A stretch of DNA of 64,000 nt from Nitrobacter sp. NHB1 (GCF_036964665.1 NZ_JBAMDA010000001.1:2332001-2396000), one strand, 5' to 3'; counted from the stretch's first letter, positions 1 to 8,076 are shown. The notes: generated by a model from the sequence alone, not told the origin. Numbers and translations: made by a program.

Positions 1-139
1 TCAGATCAAGTTCGCCAACAAGGCCGGAACCACGACAACCGGTTCAACGAGTTCGAATTCGAAGCAGTGGTATCCTGACCGTGGCACGGTCAACGCCACG
101 AAGGACCAGCTCAAGGCAATGCCACAGTTCAAGTACTAG
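1..139 (+). CDS. PRC-barrel domain protein, C-terminal end (partial)
   Basis: The window opens inside a reading frame (codons from base 2) that ends at the TAG at 137-139. The last 45 residues are hydrophilic and end in TKDQLKAMPQFKY, the type of ending seen in alphaproteobacterial PRC-barrel proteins; the complete PRC-barrel protein at 1969-2379 has the related stretch VTTDQLKGAPKY after its barrel. The N-terminus lies outside the window, so the start, any signal peptide and the number of barrel repeats cannot be judged. Such proteins are small, often envelope-associated and often stress-induced; a specific function cannot be assigned. Confidence 0.65.
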   Translation, partial: QIKFANKAGTTTTGSTSSNSKQWYPDRGTVNATKDQLKAMPQFKY

Positions 140-318
140 GCATTAAGCCGGCAAACGCTCGACCTTAGGAACGCGTCGTCCTTAAGCGCGTTTCTGGGGT
201 CTGTTATGCACCTGCCGTCACCGGGAGGCCGCCGTAGTGGGGGCAATTTTGAACTTCGGCGGGCTCTTGCACCAGCCTGATGATCTCCGTCACATTGGCC
301 TTCATGAAGGACATTATC

Positions 319-1272
319 CTAAAACCCCGACATCTGGCGCTGCTTCTGGCGAGCTTCGAACATGCGTCTGGTCTGGGGTTTCACGAAGAGCGAGACGATC
401 TGAGGATGCTTTTCGCGGATCCGTCGCTCGAGCTCCGTGACGCATTCTTCGATCTGTGGTGTGTGGAGAGCGTCCGCAAATTCCAGACTAAGGGTCGCCA
501 CAATCTGATCTGGCGATAGATGGACGGTAATCACGCCATTAGCGCCTTCAACCCCTGGCTGACTTTCAGCGAGCGAAAGGACCGAACTGTTGATCGCTTC
601 GCTGGCGCGCTCGCCAATCAACAGACCCTTGCTCTCCCTTGCAAGAAGGGCGGCTATGACCGCCAGAACTGTGCCAATAAGAATCGATGCGGCGCCGTCA
701 ATTGCAGGTATCCCAAAATGATCGGCCGCCCAAATCCCGGCTGCCGCGATCACGATGCCGATCAGGGCGGCGGTGTCTTCGAGAAGGACCATGAACGAGG
801 GCGGATCCTTGCTCATCGTAATGGCTTCTAGGTAAGGCTTCGATCCCTTGGAAGCGCGAAAAGATTTCAGCGCGATCCACCACGACACCCCCTCGAACAG
901 AAACGAACAAGCCAGGACAATGTAATTGACCGACACATTTTCGATCCGGGTGGGCGCGGCAACATGCAGGATACCCTCGTAAAACGAGACGCCGGCGCCA
1001 AGCGCAAACAGCAAGAGTGCAACAATGAAACTCCAAAAATACAGTTCGCGCCCATAACCCAGCGGATGGTGCGCATCGGGCCGGAGGCTGGCACGTGAAT
1101 ATCCATAAAGAAGCAGCGCCTCATTACCCGTATCCACCAACGAATGGACGCCCTCGCTGATCATCGACGAACTTCCAGTGATGAGCGCAGCGATGAATTT
1201 GGTCACGGCAACTAACAGGTTTCCCGCCAATGCCGCATAGATCACCTTTTTTGATGGGTTGTTCGTGGCCAT
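319..1272 (-). CDS. Cation diffusion facilitator (CDF) family transporter
   Basis: A 317-residue inner-membrane protein that probably exports a divalent metal cation (Zn, Co, Fe or Mn type) in exchange for protons. It has about six hydrophobic segments between residues 10 and 215, then a soluble C-terminal domain (about 225-305) of the ferredoxin-like kind that CDF dimers use to sense metal. The first metal-site motif is HSLVD (H43, D47) in helix 2; the second acidic site is around LEDTA (E165/D166) in helix 5. The order SEGVHSLVDTGNE and the downstream HHPLGYGRE are typical of the SLC30A9-like branch of the family. The length fits the family. It stands alone and faces away from the IS remnant to its right. 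The transported metal cannot be decided from sequence. Confidence 0.85.
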   Translation of the reverse strand: MATNNPSKKVIYAALAGNLLVAVTKFIAALITGSSSMISEGVHSLVDTGNEALLLYGYSRASLRPDAHHPLGYGRELYFWSFIVALLLFALGAGVSFYEGILHVAAPTRIENVSVNYIVLACSFLFEGVSWWIALKSFRASKGSKPYLEAITMSKDPPSFMVLLEDTAALIGIVIAAAGIWAADHFGIPAIDGAASILIGTVLAVIAALLARESKGLLIGERASEAINSSVLSLAESQPGVEGANGVITVHLSPDQIVATLSLEFADALHTPQIEECVTELERRIREKHPQIVSLFVKPQTRRMFEARQKQRQMSGF

Positions 1273-1735
1273 GCCCGGAGATCGAATTCCTGAAATCGAC
1301 AGGCCGCCGACCGGCCGCGGGAAACAGTGCTATAAGGCTCGTCGCGATGAAATACGCTCCGCGGCGAATGAACGCCGTCCGGTCGGTGAAGTTCCTTGAT
1401 GCTTATATTGCACCCGGTTGCAGAGCATCTTCTTGAAAATGACATGGACCTTTTTCGGTTTAGATGCAGACCTACTTGAAGATATTCGCGGACTTGCAAA
1501 GCTAGTTGGCAGGTCCGTCGCTAACGTTACGCTGCTTTCCAACGACCATCGTTTCGATTTTCAGAATATTGGAAAGCGCCGGGGGTGTCCGATCACTGTT
1601 GCCGCTCAAACAGCCCCTCAAAAAGGCAAATTGCGCCATCCAAAAGCAAAGACTGTACTGTGATGCTTGAACCGCAGCTGAGGTACGCGACGCCAAGCTC
1701 AAGGCCGGCCTCAGCTGTCCGTGGGACCTTCGAAA
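1273..1735. other. Intergenic stretch without a convincing gene
   Basis: About 460 bases between the CDF gene and the IS3 remnant. Short open frames exist (for example 1441-1663 on the plus strand, starting at an ATG) but none has a good ribosome binding site or a recognisable protein. The CDF promoter should lie in the left part of it. Confidence 0.5.
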
Positions 1736-1862
1736 GCCGTTGAGGTCGCGACGTTAACCTGGGTTGATAAGTTCAACAATCGCCGGCTGCTAGAGCGCGT
1801 TGGCAACATCTCGCTGGCCGAAGCCGAGGAGCGCTATTACGCCACGATCGAAAAACAGCCAT
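1736..1862 (+). mobile_element. IS3-family transposase (OrfB) C-terminal remnant
   Basis: The plus frame encodes VEVATLTWVDKFNNRRLL followed by a GNISLAEAEERYYA stretch. This is the extreme C-terminus of the DDE integrase of IS3-group elements (consensus near WVDWFNNRRLLEPIGNIPPAEAEERYY). Only about 40 codons remain; the catalytic DDE residues, OrfA and inverted repeats are absent. Past the match the frame runs into unrelated sequence. It is a relic, not a functional insertion sequence. Confidence 0.8.
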
Positions 1863-1968
1863 GGCCGCGGGCCACGGCTGCTCCGGCGTGGGTTCTACGC
1901 GGCTCCGCGATACGTAGCCGCGCAAGCCCAGGCACGAACCGCACCCCTTCACAAAATCGGCGCAGCAT

Positions 1969-2379
1969 TCAAGTTCGCTGTTCACTTGCGCGTTTGAAAC
2001 CGGACAGATTCTTCTGCTCCGGACTTACAAAAGGGTAGTAGTCATCGACGGCCTTGCTGCGGGCTGGATCCGACCAGCTCCAATTGCTTTCGGTATCATA
2101 CTTCGGGGCTCCTTTCAGCTGATCCGTGGTTACGCTGGTCAGGTAGCCGCCAAGCCCGGTATCGTATGTCAGGGAGTGCCAAGGCAGCGGGTAATGGTCG
2201 TCCCCGATGCCAAGAAATCCGCCGAAACCCACTACGGCGTAGACAACTTGCCCGCTGGTCTTTTCAATCATGAGGCGCGCGATTGTACCGATCTTCTTGT
2301 CCTCGGCATCATAAACAGCCGTCCCCTCGACTTTATCGCTAGCGATCAAGTTGATGGTTTCTTTCGCTTCGAAGGCCAT
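1969..2379 (-). CDS. PRC-barrel domain-containing protein
   Basis: A 136-residue soluble protein without a signal peptide. Residues about 8-90 form one PRC-barrel: LIASDKVEGTAVYDAEDKKIG at the start, then VVYAVVGFGGFLGIGDDHYPLPW, a hallmark of the small stand-alone PRC-barrel proteins abundant in rhizobia. The rest is a polar tail with SNWSWSDPARSKAVDDYY. The start is supported by an AGGAGG ribosome binding site six to seven bases before the ATG. A GGAAC-N16-GGTT sequence 94 bases upstream resembles an EcfG general-stress promoter, which suits this family. The molecular function is unknown; binding of a charged ligand or partner protein by the barrel is only inferred from the fold. Confidence 0.85.
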   Translation of the reverse strand: MAFEAKETINLIASDKVEGTAVYDAEDKKIGTIARLMIEKTSGQVVYAVVGFGGFLGIGDDHYPLPWHSLTYDTGLGGYLTSVTTDQLKGAPKYDTESNWSWSDPARSKAVDDYYPFVSPEQKNLSGFKRASEQRT

Positions 2380-2472
2380 GCAGTCCTCCTAATCAGGTGA
2401 AAACGCAACTGGCGTCGCAAACGTTCCACACGAGAACACGGACAGGTGCACATGACGCACCCCCGATTGCCT

Positions 2473-2497
2473 AACCGACGCACAGCGGTATCGTTCC
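2473..2497 (-). promoter_or_regulatory. Candidate EcfG-type stress promoter for the PRC-barrel gene
   Basis: Read on the minus strand, GGAAC (2497-2493) is followed after 16 bases by GGTT (2476-2473). The alphaproteobacterial EcfG consensus is GGAAC-N16/17-CGTT, so three of four -10 bases agree. It lies 94 bases before the ATG. Confidence 0.4.
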
Positions 2498-2687
2498 AGA
2501 GACTTGGACGGACCCGAGAAAGACAATTAACTGGCCGCGGTTCACTACCCATAAGATTTATCGACTGCGCAAAGCCGCTCCTCTTTTTCAAAATCGGAGT
2601 CCATTTCAAGGGGTCCATCCTGCCGCTGAAATCCTCCGTACCACAGCCGGAATATTACCCAGCACAAGGCAACAATGACGATCTGAC

Positions 2688-2712
2688 GGAACGATCGCAC
2701 GGTCGCGCGGTT
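2688..2712 (+). promoter_or_regulatory. Candidate EcfG-type stress promoter for the DUF1236 gene
   Basis: GGAAC (2688-2692), 16 bases, GGTT (2709-2712), 88 bases before the ATG at 2801. It has the same layout as the candidate promoter of the divergent PRC-barrel gene. The rest of the 420-base divergent region 2380-2800 shows no gene. Confidence 0.4.
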
Positions 2713-2800
2713 TTTCCAGACGCATTCTCGCATCTCGAAGTACTTTGTCAGGCCATCGTCATTGTTTTTTGATCGAGAGGGAGCACCTCAGGAGGAATAG

Positions 2801-4111
2801 ATGACGAGCCGAATGAACCGCAGGCTCTTGGTTACGGCGGTATCGGTGCTCGCAAGCGTGAGCCTTGCGTCCGCGCAAGGTTTGAGCGGCGGCGGCGCGG
2901 CCAGCGAAAAGGGAACATCCGTCGGCCAAGCGGGAGGCGGAATATCGCAGAGCGCAACCGGCGCTTCGCACGGTGAAGGGATGAGGCAGGACCACAAGGC
3001 GGAACCTCGGGAAGCCGGCCGGGCGCCTGCGCCGGGCCAGACCACGGTCGCCGACCAGACCCAGACCCGCACTCACTTGACGGCGCAGCAGCAGACAACG
3101 CTCCAGCAGTCGGTGCTTCACGCAGACAATGCCCCGCGCGTCAACGTGAACTCCATCAACTTCCAGGTTCACACCGGCGTAGCGGTGCCGTCCGACGTGG
3201 AGGTCGCATCTGTCTCGACCTATCCGGCCCTGATTGATGCCTTCCCTGCCTACCGCGACGACAGCTTCTTCGTTGTGGAGGATGAAGTCGTGTTCGTCGA
3301 CCGTGATCGACATATCGTCGATGTAGTTCCGGCCGGACCGCGGACACGTTTCAGCGGCGGCAGCGTCGCGGTCGATCTCTCCCCGGGCGACATTCGCGTC
3401 GTGCAACGCGTATTGATCGAGCGCGGTCTTCTGCATGGTAGAGCCGACGGTATCCTGGGTCCAAAGACTCGCAATGCCATCAGCGCCTTCCAGCGACAGC
3501 AGGGCATTCAGGTGACCGGTAGCATCGACGCCCGCACGGTTTCATCGCTTGGCGTGTCCGGTCGGCTAAGCCAGCAGGCGAACCAGAGCATCGGCCAATC
3601 GCAGTCCTCGCAAACAGGCGCTCCAACCTCAACGATCGGCCAGGGACAAGCCGGCGCTGAACAGGTCCGGACCGGCCAGCCGCAGCCGAGCCTGCAGAAC
3701 GCAACGGGCCAAGCTCCCGACCAGACCACCGGTCATGCGGCGAACTCCCCTGCGCAGCAGAACCAGCCGCCGCCGACGACGGGCCAGGGACAAGCCGGAA
3801 CTGGACAGGCCCCGACCGGCCAGCCGCAGCCGAACCAGCAGAACGCAACGGGCCAAGCCCCCAACCGGACCACCGGCCAGGCGGCGAGTTCCCCTGCGCA
3901 GCAGAACCAGCCGTCGACGACGACGGGCCAAAGCATGGTCCCAAATCAATCGAATACGACGAGACAAGCTGCCCCGCGGCCGCAGAGCGAAATTAAGCCG
4001 ACAACGACCGAGTATGCGCCCTCTGACACAATCTCTCTGACATTCACCGATGCCGCCATCGGCTTCATACTGCTGGCGCTGGGCGCGTTCATCATCATGC
4101 CGGCCGTTTAG
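2801..4111 (+). CDS. Secreted DUF1236 / peptidoglycan-binding protein with Gln-Pro repeats
   Basis: 436 residues. Residues 1-25 form a signal peptide ending in SLASA. About 130-185 matches DUF1236 (YPALIDAFPAYRD, then VVEDEVVFVDRD). Residues 195-252 form a PG_binding_1 domain (DIRVVQRVLIERGLLHGRADG, ILGPKTRNAISAFQRQQG), which binds cell-wall peptides. Residues 280-375 are two 48-residue repeats rich in Gln, Pro, Thr and Gly, followed by a third partial copy. Residues about 411-434 are hydrophobic (AAIGFILLALGAFIIMP), so the protein may be anchored at its C-terminus or use it as a sorting tail. The start has a GGAGG site eight bases upstream. It is likely an envelope or peptidoglycan-linked stress protein; no catalytic motif is visible. 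It stands alone. Confidence 0.8.
   Translation: MTSRMNRRLLVTAVSVLASVSLASAQGLSGGGAASEKGTSVGQAGGGISQSATGASHGEGMRQDHKAEPREAGRAPAPGQTTVADQTQTRTHLTAQQQTTLQQSVLHADNAPRVNVNSINFQVHTGVAVPSDVEVASVSTYPALIDAFPAYRDDSFFVVEDEVVFVDRDRHIVDVVPAGPRTRFSGGSVAVDLSPGDIRVVQRVLIERGLLHGRADGILGPKTRNAISAFQRQQGIQVTGSIDARTVSSLGVSGRLSQQANQSIGQSQSSQTGAPTSTIGQGQAGAEQVRTGQPQPSLQNATGQAPDQTTGHAANSPAQQNQPPPTTGQGQAGTGQAPTGQPQPNQQNATGQAPNRTTGQAASSPAQQNQPSTTTGQSMVPNQSNTTRQAAPRPQSEIKPTTTEYAPSDTISLTFTDAAIGFILLALGAFIIMPAV
3638..3925 (+). repeat. Two 144-bp in-frame tandem repeats
   Basis: Unit 1 (3638-3781) and unit 2 (3782-3925) both start ggccagggacaag and encode 48 residues beginning GQGQAG and containing TGQPQP, NATGQAP and SPAQQNQP. 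They are highly similar at the DNA level. The length is a multiple of three, so copy number can change without a frameshift. Confidence 0.9.
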
Positions 4112-4123
4112 GTTTGAACCGCT

Positions 4124-4276
4124 CGACCAACGCGACAGCTTTCTCGCGCATGGCGTTGGCATGTCGATTGTTGTCCAATTTGTCGTAGATCTCGGCCATA
4201 CGCAGCCACGCGTCGTGGACGTATCCTTGCAATTCACAGAGCGCATGTTCCAGGTGTCGGCGTTCCGTCGGGATAC
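4124..4276 (-). pseudogene. Fragment of an amylo-alpha-1,6-glucosidase gene
   Basis: Minus-strand translation gives LEHALCELQGYVHDAWLRMA, then EIYDKLDNN and MREKAV. This matches the intact debranching enzyme at 8382-10574, which reads ALCELQGYVYDAWLRMAEIYDELENKRRADALRKKA. The piece begins with MYPDGT as in the intact gene and has one frameshift between MYPDGTPTPGT and LEHALCELQ. Only about 50 codons of a more than 700-codon gene are present. The DNA is diverged from the copy 5 kb away, so it looks like the relic of a second, paralogous gene rather than a fresh duplication. Confidence 0.8.
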
Positions 4277-4775
4277 ATGACGGAATCTCCGGACGGACCG
4301 AAGGCCGTTATCGCTATTCGCCTTCGAGAAAGTGCCCGAGAGCCTTTAGAGCCCGCAAAAATACATTGCTGTCGCGGTCGCGATCCCCACGCCGGCATTC
4401 ATTGTCGTAATCGTTACCGGGTAGACGGAAATGTCCTCTTGGATCTGCCGGGAGATGTCGACTGCTTGGCGTTTGTTGCTGAGGCAGGATTTCGACGATG
4501 CGTCGAAGGAAGATATCGCCAGAGGTATGCGAGCTTAAATTGGCGGGAACTTAGTCGCGGGTATTGGTATTACCTTAATATGGGAAACGTCTGGTTTGAG
4601 CCAGACTCCTTCATGTGCGCAGTCTTCATCATGTCTCCTGGTGGCCTGCCAAGTCGCGGATGAGTTGTTACGATGGAACTTGCAAGATCATATACTCATG
4701 GTTTTGCTGCCGTCGGATCCAGCGTGATCCTCATAGTACAATTTTCGGTAATCGTTTTTGTCGACGGGTTCAGTC
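4277..4775. other. Intergenic stretch, no convincing gene
   Basis: About 500 bases between the debranching-enzyme fragment and the membrane protein. A minus frame of about 80 codons ending at 4313 (it encodes LPGNDYDNECRRGDRD and FLRALKALGHFLEGE) is protein-like but has no start codon and is closed upstream by a stop, so it may be another relic. The 4277-4663 plus frame has no recognisable features. Confidence 0.4.
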
Positions 4776-5441
4776 ATGGATACCATTGATCGCGAGCATC
4801 GGGACGATACAAGCACTCGGGAAGGCCGCGCAGCCCCAGTAGAGCAGAAGCTCCATGACGGAAGCTATTCCAATGCGGGCGGGGACCTCCCGGTATCCAA
4901 ACGATCCATCGCGCTGCAATGGTTCCTTTACGATCTACTCTTCATTGCCATGCTGTTGCTGGCGCTCGTGGGCGTCATCTTCCGGTTGCCGATAGGTTAC
5001 TGGGTCATGATAACACCGGTCTTCGGCGTCATATCGATCGTCGAGGGTTGGAGCCATTTTTTGACCCGGAGGGAACGCCTGGGGCTGGTTTATAGACTTG
5101 CCTCGATATGGTGCGGCCTCCTGTTCGCCATTTACCTGATCCACAACGGCGGCGTACAGGGTGTAATGAACGCTAACGCGAGGTCGCTCGCGATTATAAT
5201 CCTTCTCGCCTTCGGCACGTTCGTCGCGGGCATGCAGGCGCGGGTCTGGAAAATCTGTGTCGTCGGCGGAATCCTCTTCCTGGTGGTACCCGGCCTGGGT
5301 TGGCTCGACCAGTCACCGCTGTTGTTGGCGGCTGTCATATCTTTGGTCGTCGTGTTCGGTGGTCTCGTATGGTGGCTCCAGCCAAAGGACCGATTAGGGA
5401 GCCAAAAATCGCCGTACGTCCGCAACACCGAGCAAGATTAA
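4776..5441 (+). CDS. Membrane protein of unknown function
   Basis: From the ATG at 4776 the product is 221 residues (a TTG at 4758 in the same frame would add six). Residues 1-45 are polar (MDTIDREHRDDTSTREGRA); then come about six hydrophobic segments: WFLYDLLFIAMLLLALVGVI, YWVMITPVFGVISIVEGW, ASIWCGLLFAIYLIHNG, SLAIIILLAFGTFVAGM, ICVVGGILFLVVPGLGW and LLLAAVISLVVVFGGLVWWL. No transporter signature, catalytic motif or metal site is apparent. The only neighbour is the P-type ATPase stub that starts 20 bases downstream on the same strand, so it may once have shared an operon with a copper pump. Confidence 0.65.
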   Translation: MDTIDREHRDDTSTREGRAAPVEQKLHDGSYSNAGGDLPVSKRSIALQWFLYDLLFIAMLLLALVGVIFRLPIGYWVMITPVFGVISIVEGWSHFLTRRERLGLVYRLASIWCGLLFAIYLIHNGGVQGVMNANARSLAIIILLAFGTFVAGMQARVWKICVVGGILFLVVPGLGWLDQSPLLLAAVISLVVVFGGLVWWLQPKDRLGSQKSPYVRNTEQD

Positions 5442-5460
5442 CGGACGAAGAGTCAAGCCG

Positions 5461-5630
5461 ACCGGCGCGGCTGTGAATGACGCCCCTGCCCTCGCCGCGG
5501 CCGAAGTCAGCATTGTCCTGGGCTTCTATCCGACGTCCGGATTGCTGTTGTCGCCGATCATTGCCGCGACAGCGATGGCGCTATCTTTAGTCAGCGTCGT
5601 GGGCCTCCGAAACCCTGGAACCCGATGCGG
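5461..5630 (+). pseudogene. Copper-translocating P-type ATPase remnant with internal deletion
   Basis: The frame reads VNDAPALAAAEVSIVLG and then directly FYPTSGLLLSPIIAATAMAL and SVVGLRNP. In CopA-type P1B ATPases GDGVNDAPALAAADVGIAMG is the end of the phosphorylation domain, and YPxxGLLLSPIIAAAAMALSSVSVV belongs to the last two membrane helices, about 80 residues later. Both conserved blocks are here but the segment between them is missing, and nothing of the first 600 residues remains. It is a collapsed remnant; the open frame that continues to 5706 has no meaning as a pump. Confidence 0.8.
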
Positions 5631-5706
5631 ACCGCCGGAGGAGACTGAGCGGACACGCAGGGGCTATTTGCTCAGGCGATTCTGGATCAGCGCCAAAGGA
5701 TTTTAG

Positions 5707-6112
5707 GGTGCCAATAGCGCCAAGCTGGCGTGGGTTGTTCTAGCGACGGGCGAAAAAGAACGATTGGCTCCCCGATCGGTCCCAGCGGTGGTTGGAGGAT
5801 TTGCTCACGCGCGGCAGTCACAAAATATTTCTTCTTCATTTCACCAATGTTCAAATTGCGAACATGGCGCGCCGCGAATGCGGATGCGACCGCGCGAAAA
5901 TTGCTGAACATTTTGGCGGTCGCACGAGCAGGAATAAAGTGTGCAGAATCGGGCCGCCGATTCGTTCCGCCCCATGTCATTAATAATTCACTGGCGTCCC
6001 GAAGATTGGGACCGCAAACTCTGCCCATCAGCGGGCCAGCCCCTGAGTATCCATCGGTGATCGAGGACGCCGGTTGCGCTTCTGCCTTCCTCGAAGCGAA
6101 AGGAGCAGTGCC
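5707..6112. other. Intergenic stretch, no convincing gene
   Basis: About 400 bases. Open frames on both strands overlap one another (for example the minus frame of 173 codons ending at 5687) but lack ribosome binding sites and recognisable domains. I see no repeat or RNA gene here. Confidence 0.4.
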
Positions 6113-6295
6113 GTGCAGCAGATCGATCTCCCACTCCAAGGTCTTTCTGAACTTGCAGCTGACATCCGCGAAAAGATCAGCTCTCTTCCATACGGACCCG
6201 AGCGACACATAATGCTGAAAGCAATCTGGCAGAGCGATGACGCCGCAAAACTTGAGGAATGGGTAAGTTCACTGAGGTTGCAGCCGCCAAAGTAA
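6113..6295 (+). CDS. Small hypothetical protein (60 aa)
   Basis: I place the start at the GTG at 6113, because AGGAG (6101-6105) lies seven bases before it; the ATG at 6074 has no such site. The product begins MQQIDLPLQGLSELAADIRE and continues with EKISSLPYGPERHIMLKA and AAKLEEWVSSLRLQPP. It is a soluble, mostly helical small protein. The pattern REKISSLPxGPER, a Leu/Ala-rich helix and an LxPP ending recalls short uncharacterised proteins of Bradyrhizobium, but I cannot name a family. It has no close gene neighbours. Confidence 0.55.
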   Translation: MQQIDLPLQGLSELAADIREKISSLPYGPERHIMLKAIWQSDDAAKLEEWVSSLRLQPPK

Positions 6296-6880
6296 AGGGC
6301 GCACTTCCTCGCTCAGATCAGCGAAAGCATCGGACACAGATCAGATCCTTCTCAGTGAGTAACGGCCGATCTGCCGGATCAAGATACAAATCAAGATACA
6401 AAAGGGCGCGGCCGAAATTGTAGCGCCTGGTGCCAGCAATTCGATCAGCCGCGGTCGCACGCGCCGGGAACTGCCGCTCGGAATCGCAATGAGCCAGATC
6501 GTCTTTTTCCGGGATGTCGAAGCCGACCAGGCGATAATAACCGCCGCCATAACAGTGAGCACGATCGCAAACGACAACGGGCCAAAGATGACCGGCGTCT
6601 GCCATCCCATCGGCGCGCGTCGTGGTTTCTAGCGCACCGGCTGGCGAGGCCATCTCTGTCCCCGATTTAAGGCCGCTGCAACCGCAGCAAAAATCGAATT
6701 CACGATGAAGCGGCTGCGCCGCGCTGATTGACGGCCTCTTCGAGGACCGGGCAGCGCCAAGCGGAATGTTTATGGCGCGCCAAGCATTGGAGTGCTGCGG
6801 GCCACCTTTTCCCTCCAATCATCCCCATGGCCTGCCGAGTTCCCCTCGGCGGGCCGCCCCCTGTCAGCGAGGTGCTGATT
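6296..6880. other. Intergenic stretch with a 12-bp tandem duplication
   Basis: About 580 bases. It holds atcaagatacaa twice in a row (6378-6401). A minus frame from 6610 to 6341 encodes a hydrophobic peptide with VIFGPLSFAIVLTVMAAVII, and an overlapping minus frame is also open, but neither has a ribosome binding site or known relatives that I can recognise. Confidence 0.4.
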
Positions 6881-7368
6881 ATGAATCAAGCTGAAGAAAA
6901 CCTCATGGCGTGGCTTCGCGACGCCCACGCAATGGAAGAACACGACGTGACTATGTTGAATAATCTGGTAAGCTGGACCGGTGACTACCCCGATGTGAAG
7001 GCACGGCTCGAACAGCATCTGCTCGAGACGCGGAGGCAGGCTGAGGCGCTGGAAGGATGCATTCTACGCCGAGGCGGCGACACTTCAACCTTGAAGGATC
7101 TGGCCGGTAAGATCATCGCTTTCGGCCAAGCCATGAGCGGCATGTTTGCCGACGATGAAATCGTGAAGGGCGTGATGGCGAGCTACGCGTTTGAGCACAT
7201 GGAGGTTGCAGCCTCGCCGAAGCCATCGGCGACGCGCAAACGAAAGCAGTTTGCGAGCGCATCTTGAAAGAAGAACTTTCGATGGTGTCCGATATGGAAG
7301 ATCATTTGCCAGACTTGGCGCGCGAATATTTGAGACGTTCCCAGGTGAGACGTTCCCAGGCCAGGTGA
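6881..7368 (+). pseudogene. DUF892 / YciE-YciF ferritin-like protein, frameshifted
   Basis: The frame from the ATG at 6881 encodes MNQAEENLMAWLRDAHAMEE and goes on with LVSWTGDYPDVKARLEQHL and MSGMFADDEIVKGVMASYAF up to FEHMEVA (about 7210), then derails to a stop at 7267. The expected continuation is in another frame: LAEAIGDAQTKAVCERIL, then KEELSMVSDMEDHLPDLARE and YLRRS, ending at the TGA at 7366-7368. So a small deletion or indel near 7205-7220 splits a four-helix ferritin-like stress protein of about 160 residues. The carboxylates of the first helices (E-H pairs around HAMEEHD) are still there. Proteins of this family are usually part of the alphaproteobacterial general stress response. 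The 3' end carries a 15-bp tandem duplication. A sequencing error instead of a real frameshift is possible. Confidence 0.75.
7331..7360 (+). repeat. Perfect 15-bp tandem duplication
   Basis: tgagacgttcccagg occurs at 7331-7345 and again at 7346-7360. In the restored DUF892 frame it adds five residues (RRSQV followed by RRSQA) just before the stop. Confidence 0.9.
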
Positions 7369-7629
7369 AGCCAAGTACGTCGTGCAAGACAATTCAACAC
7401 GAGCCAGAGCCCCCGACAATGCTCGGGGCAGCGCGACGTTCCTAATTTTAGCCGCCCCGAGAACGCGACACGCCGACTTCATCCGCAGTGCTGGCGACGC
7501 GTCCGTAGCCACCGAATGCTTTTCTCCGCCACAGACGCGATTGCCGGTGCTCTGCCGGTGCGGCGGTTATCGGATGGATCACAATCGTCGCCGCCCGGCT
7601 GTCACCTCACAATTTTACCAGCGTCACGG

Positions 7630-8076
7630 CTAAACAGCATCCCTCTCGAACCGCGCGGCAGCCGGCGCGCCTTGCGACCGCGCGGTGCCCGGCTCGGCCG
7701 CCGTCGCACGCACCGCGCCGTGCGGAAGTTGCAGCACGACGGCGATCTGGCCTTCGACCAGACGGGTGAGCAGCACGATCTCGCCGTTGGCGAACTCGAG
7801 CGCGTCATGATGCGTCGTCGGCTTGTCGAGCGCGACCTGGCGGAAACGCGCCACCCGCTCGCCGATCCGGCGCTTCGGCATCAAGGGAAAGTTCGGCACG
7901 ACCTTGACCTCGCGCTCAAACGCAATTTCCGTGCCCGGAAGCAGGCAAATCACGACGGCGGGATCACCGACTTCGGTGAAACCGCGCGTCATCGATGTGG
8001 GGAACCGGGTCGTCACCAGTCGCTGGCCGGCGCCGGCGGGATGGGACGCAATGTGTTGCAAGCTGTAATCGCACAT
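7630..8076 (-). CDS. Conserved hypothetical protein
   Basis: 148 residues, soluble, no signal peptide. It begins MCDYSLQHIASHPAGAGQ and contains TRFPTSMTRGFTEVGDP, VVICLLPGTEIAFE, ARFRQVALDKPTTHHDALEF and GEIVLLTRLVEGQIAVVLQL. This beta-rich pattern (MCDYSL... RGF... CLLPGTE... HHDALEF.NG) recurs in rhizobial proteins of unknown function; I know no assigned activity. The conserved Cys and paired His (THHD) might bind a metal, but that is speculation. A GGAGG ribosome binding site precedes the ATG. The last 20 residues (TARSQGAPAAARFERDAV) are low-complexity. No operon partner. Confidence 0.7.
   Translation of the reverse strand: MCDYSLQHIASHPAGAGQRLVTTRFPTSMTRGFTEVGDPAVVICLLPGTEIAFEREVKVVPNFPLMPKRRIGERVARFRQVALDKPTTHHDALEFANGEIVLLTRLVEGQIAVVLQLPHGAVRATAAEPGTARSQGAPAAARFERDAV

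Noticed and set aside
1418..1663. Plus-strand frame containing MTWTFFGLDADLLEDIRGLA
   Set aside because: It has no good ribosome binding site, no recognisable family and lies next to an IS remnant; not enough support for a gene.
3629..4246. 205-codon minus-strand frame across the repeats of the DUF1236 gene
   Set aside because: It joins an off-frame part of the debranching-enzyme relic with the antisense of the Gln/Pro repeats; it is a chance frame.
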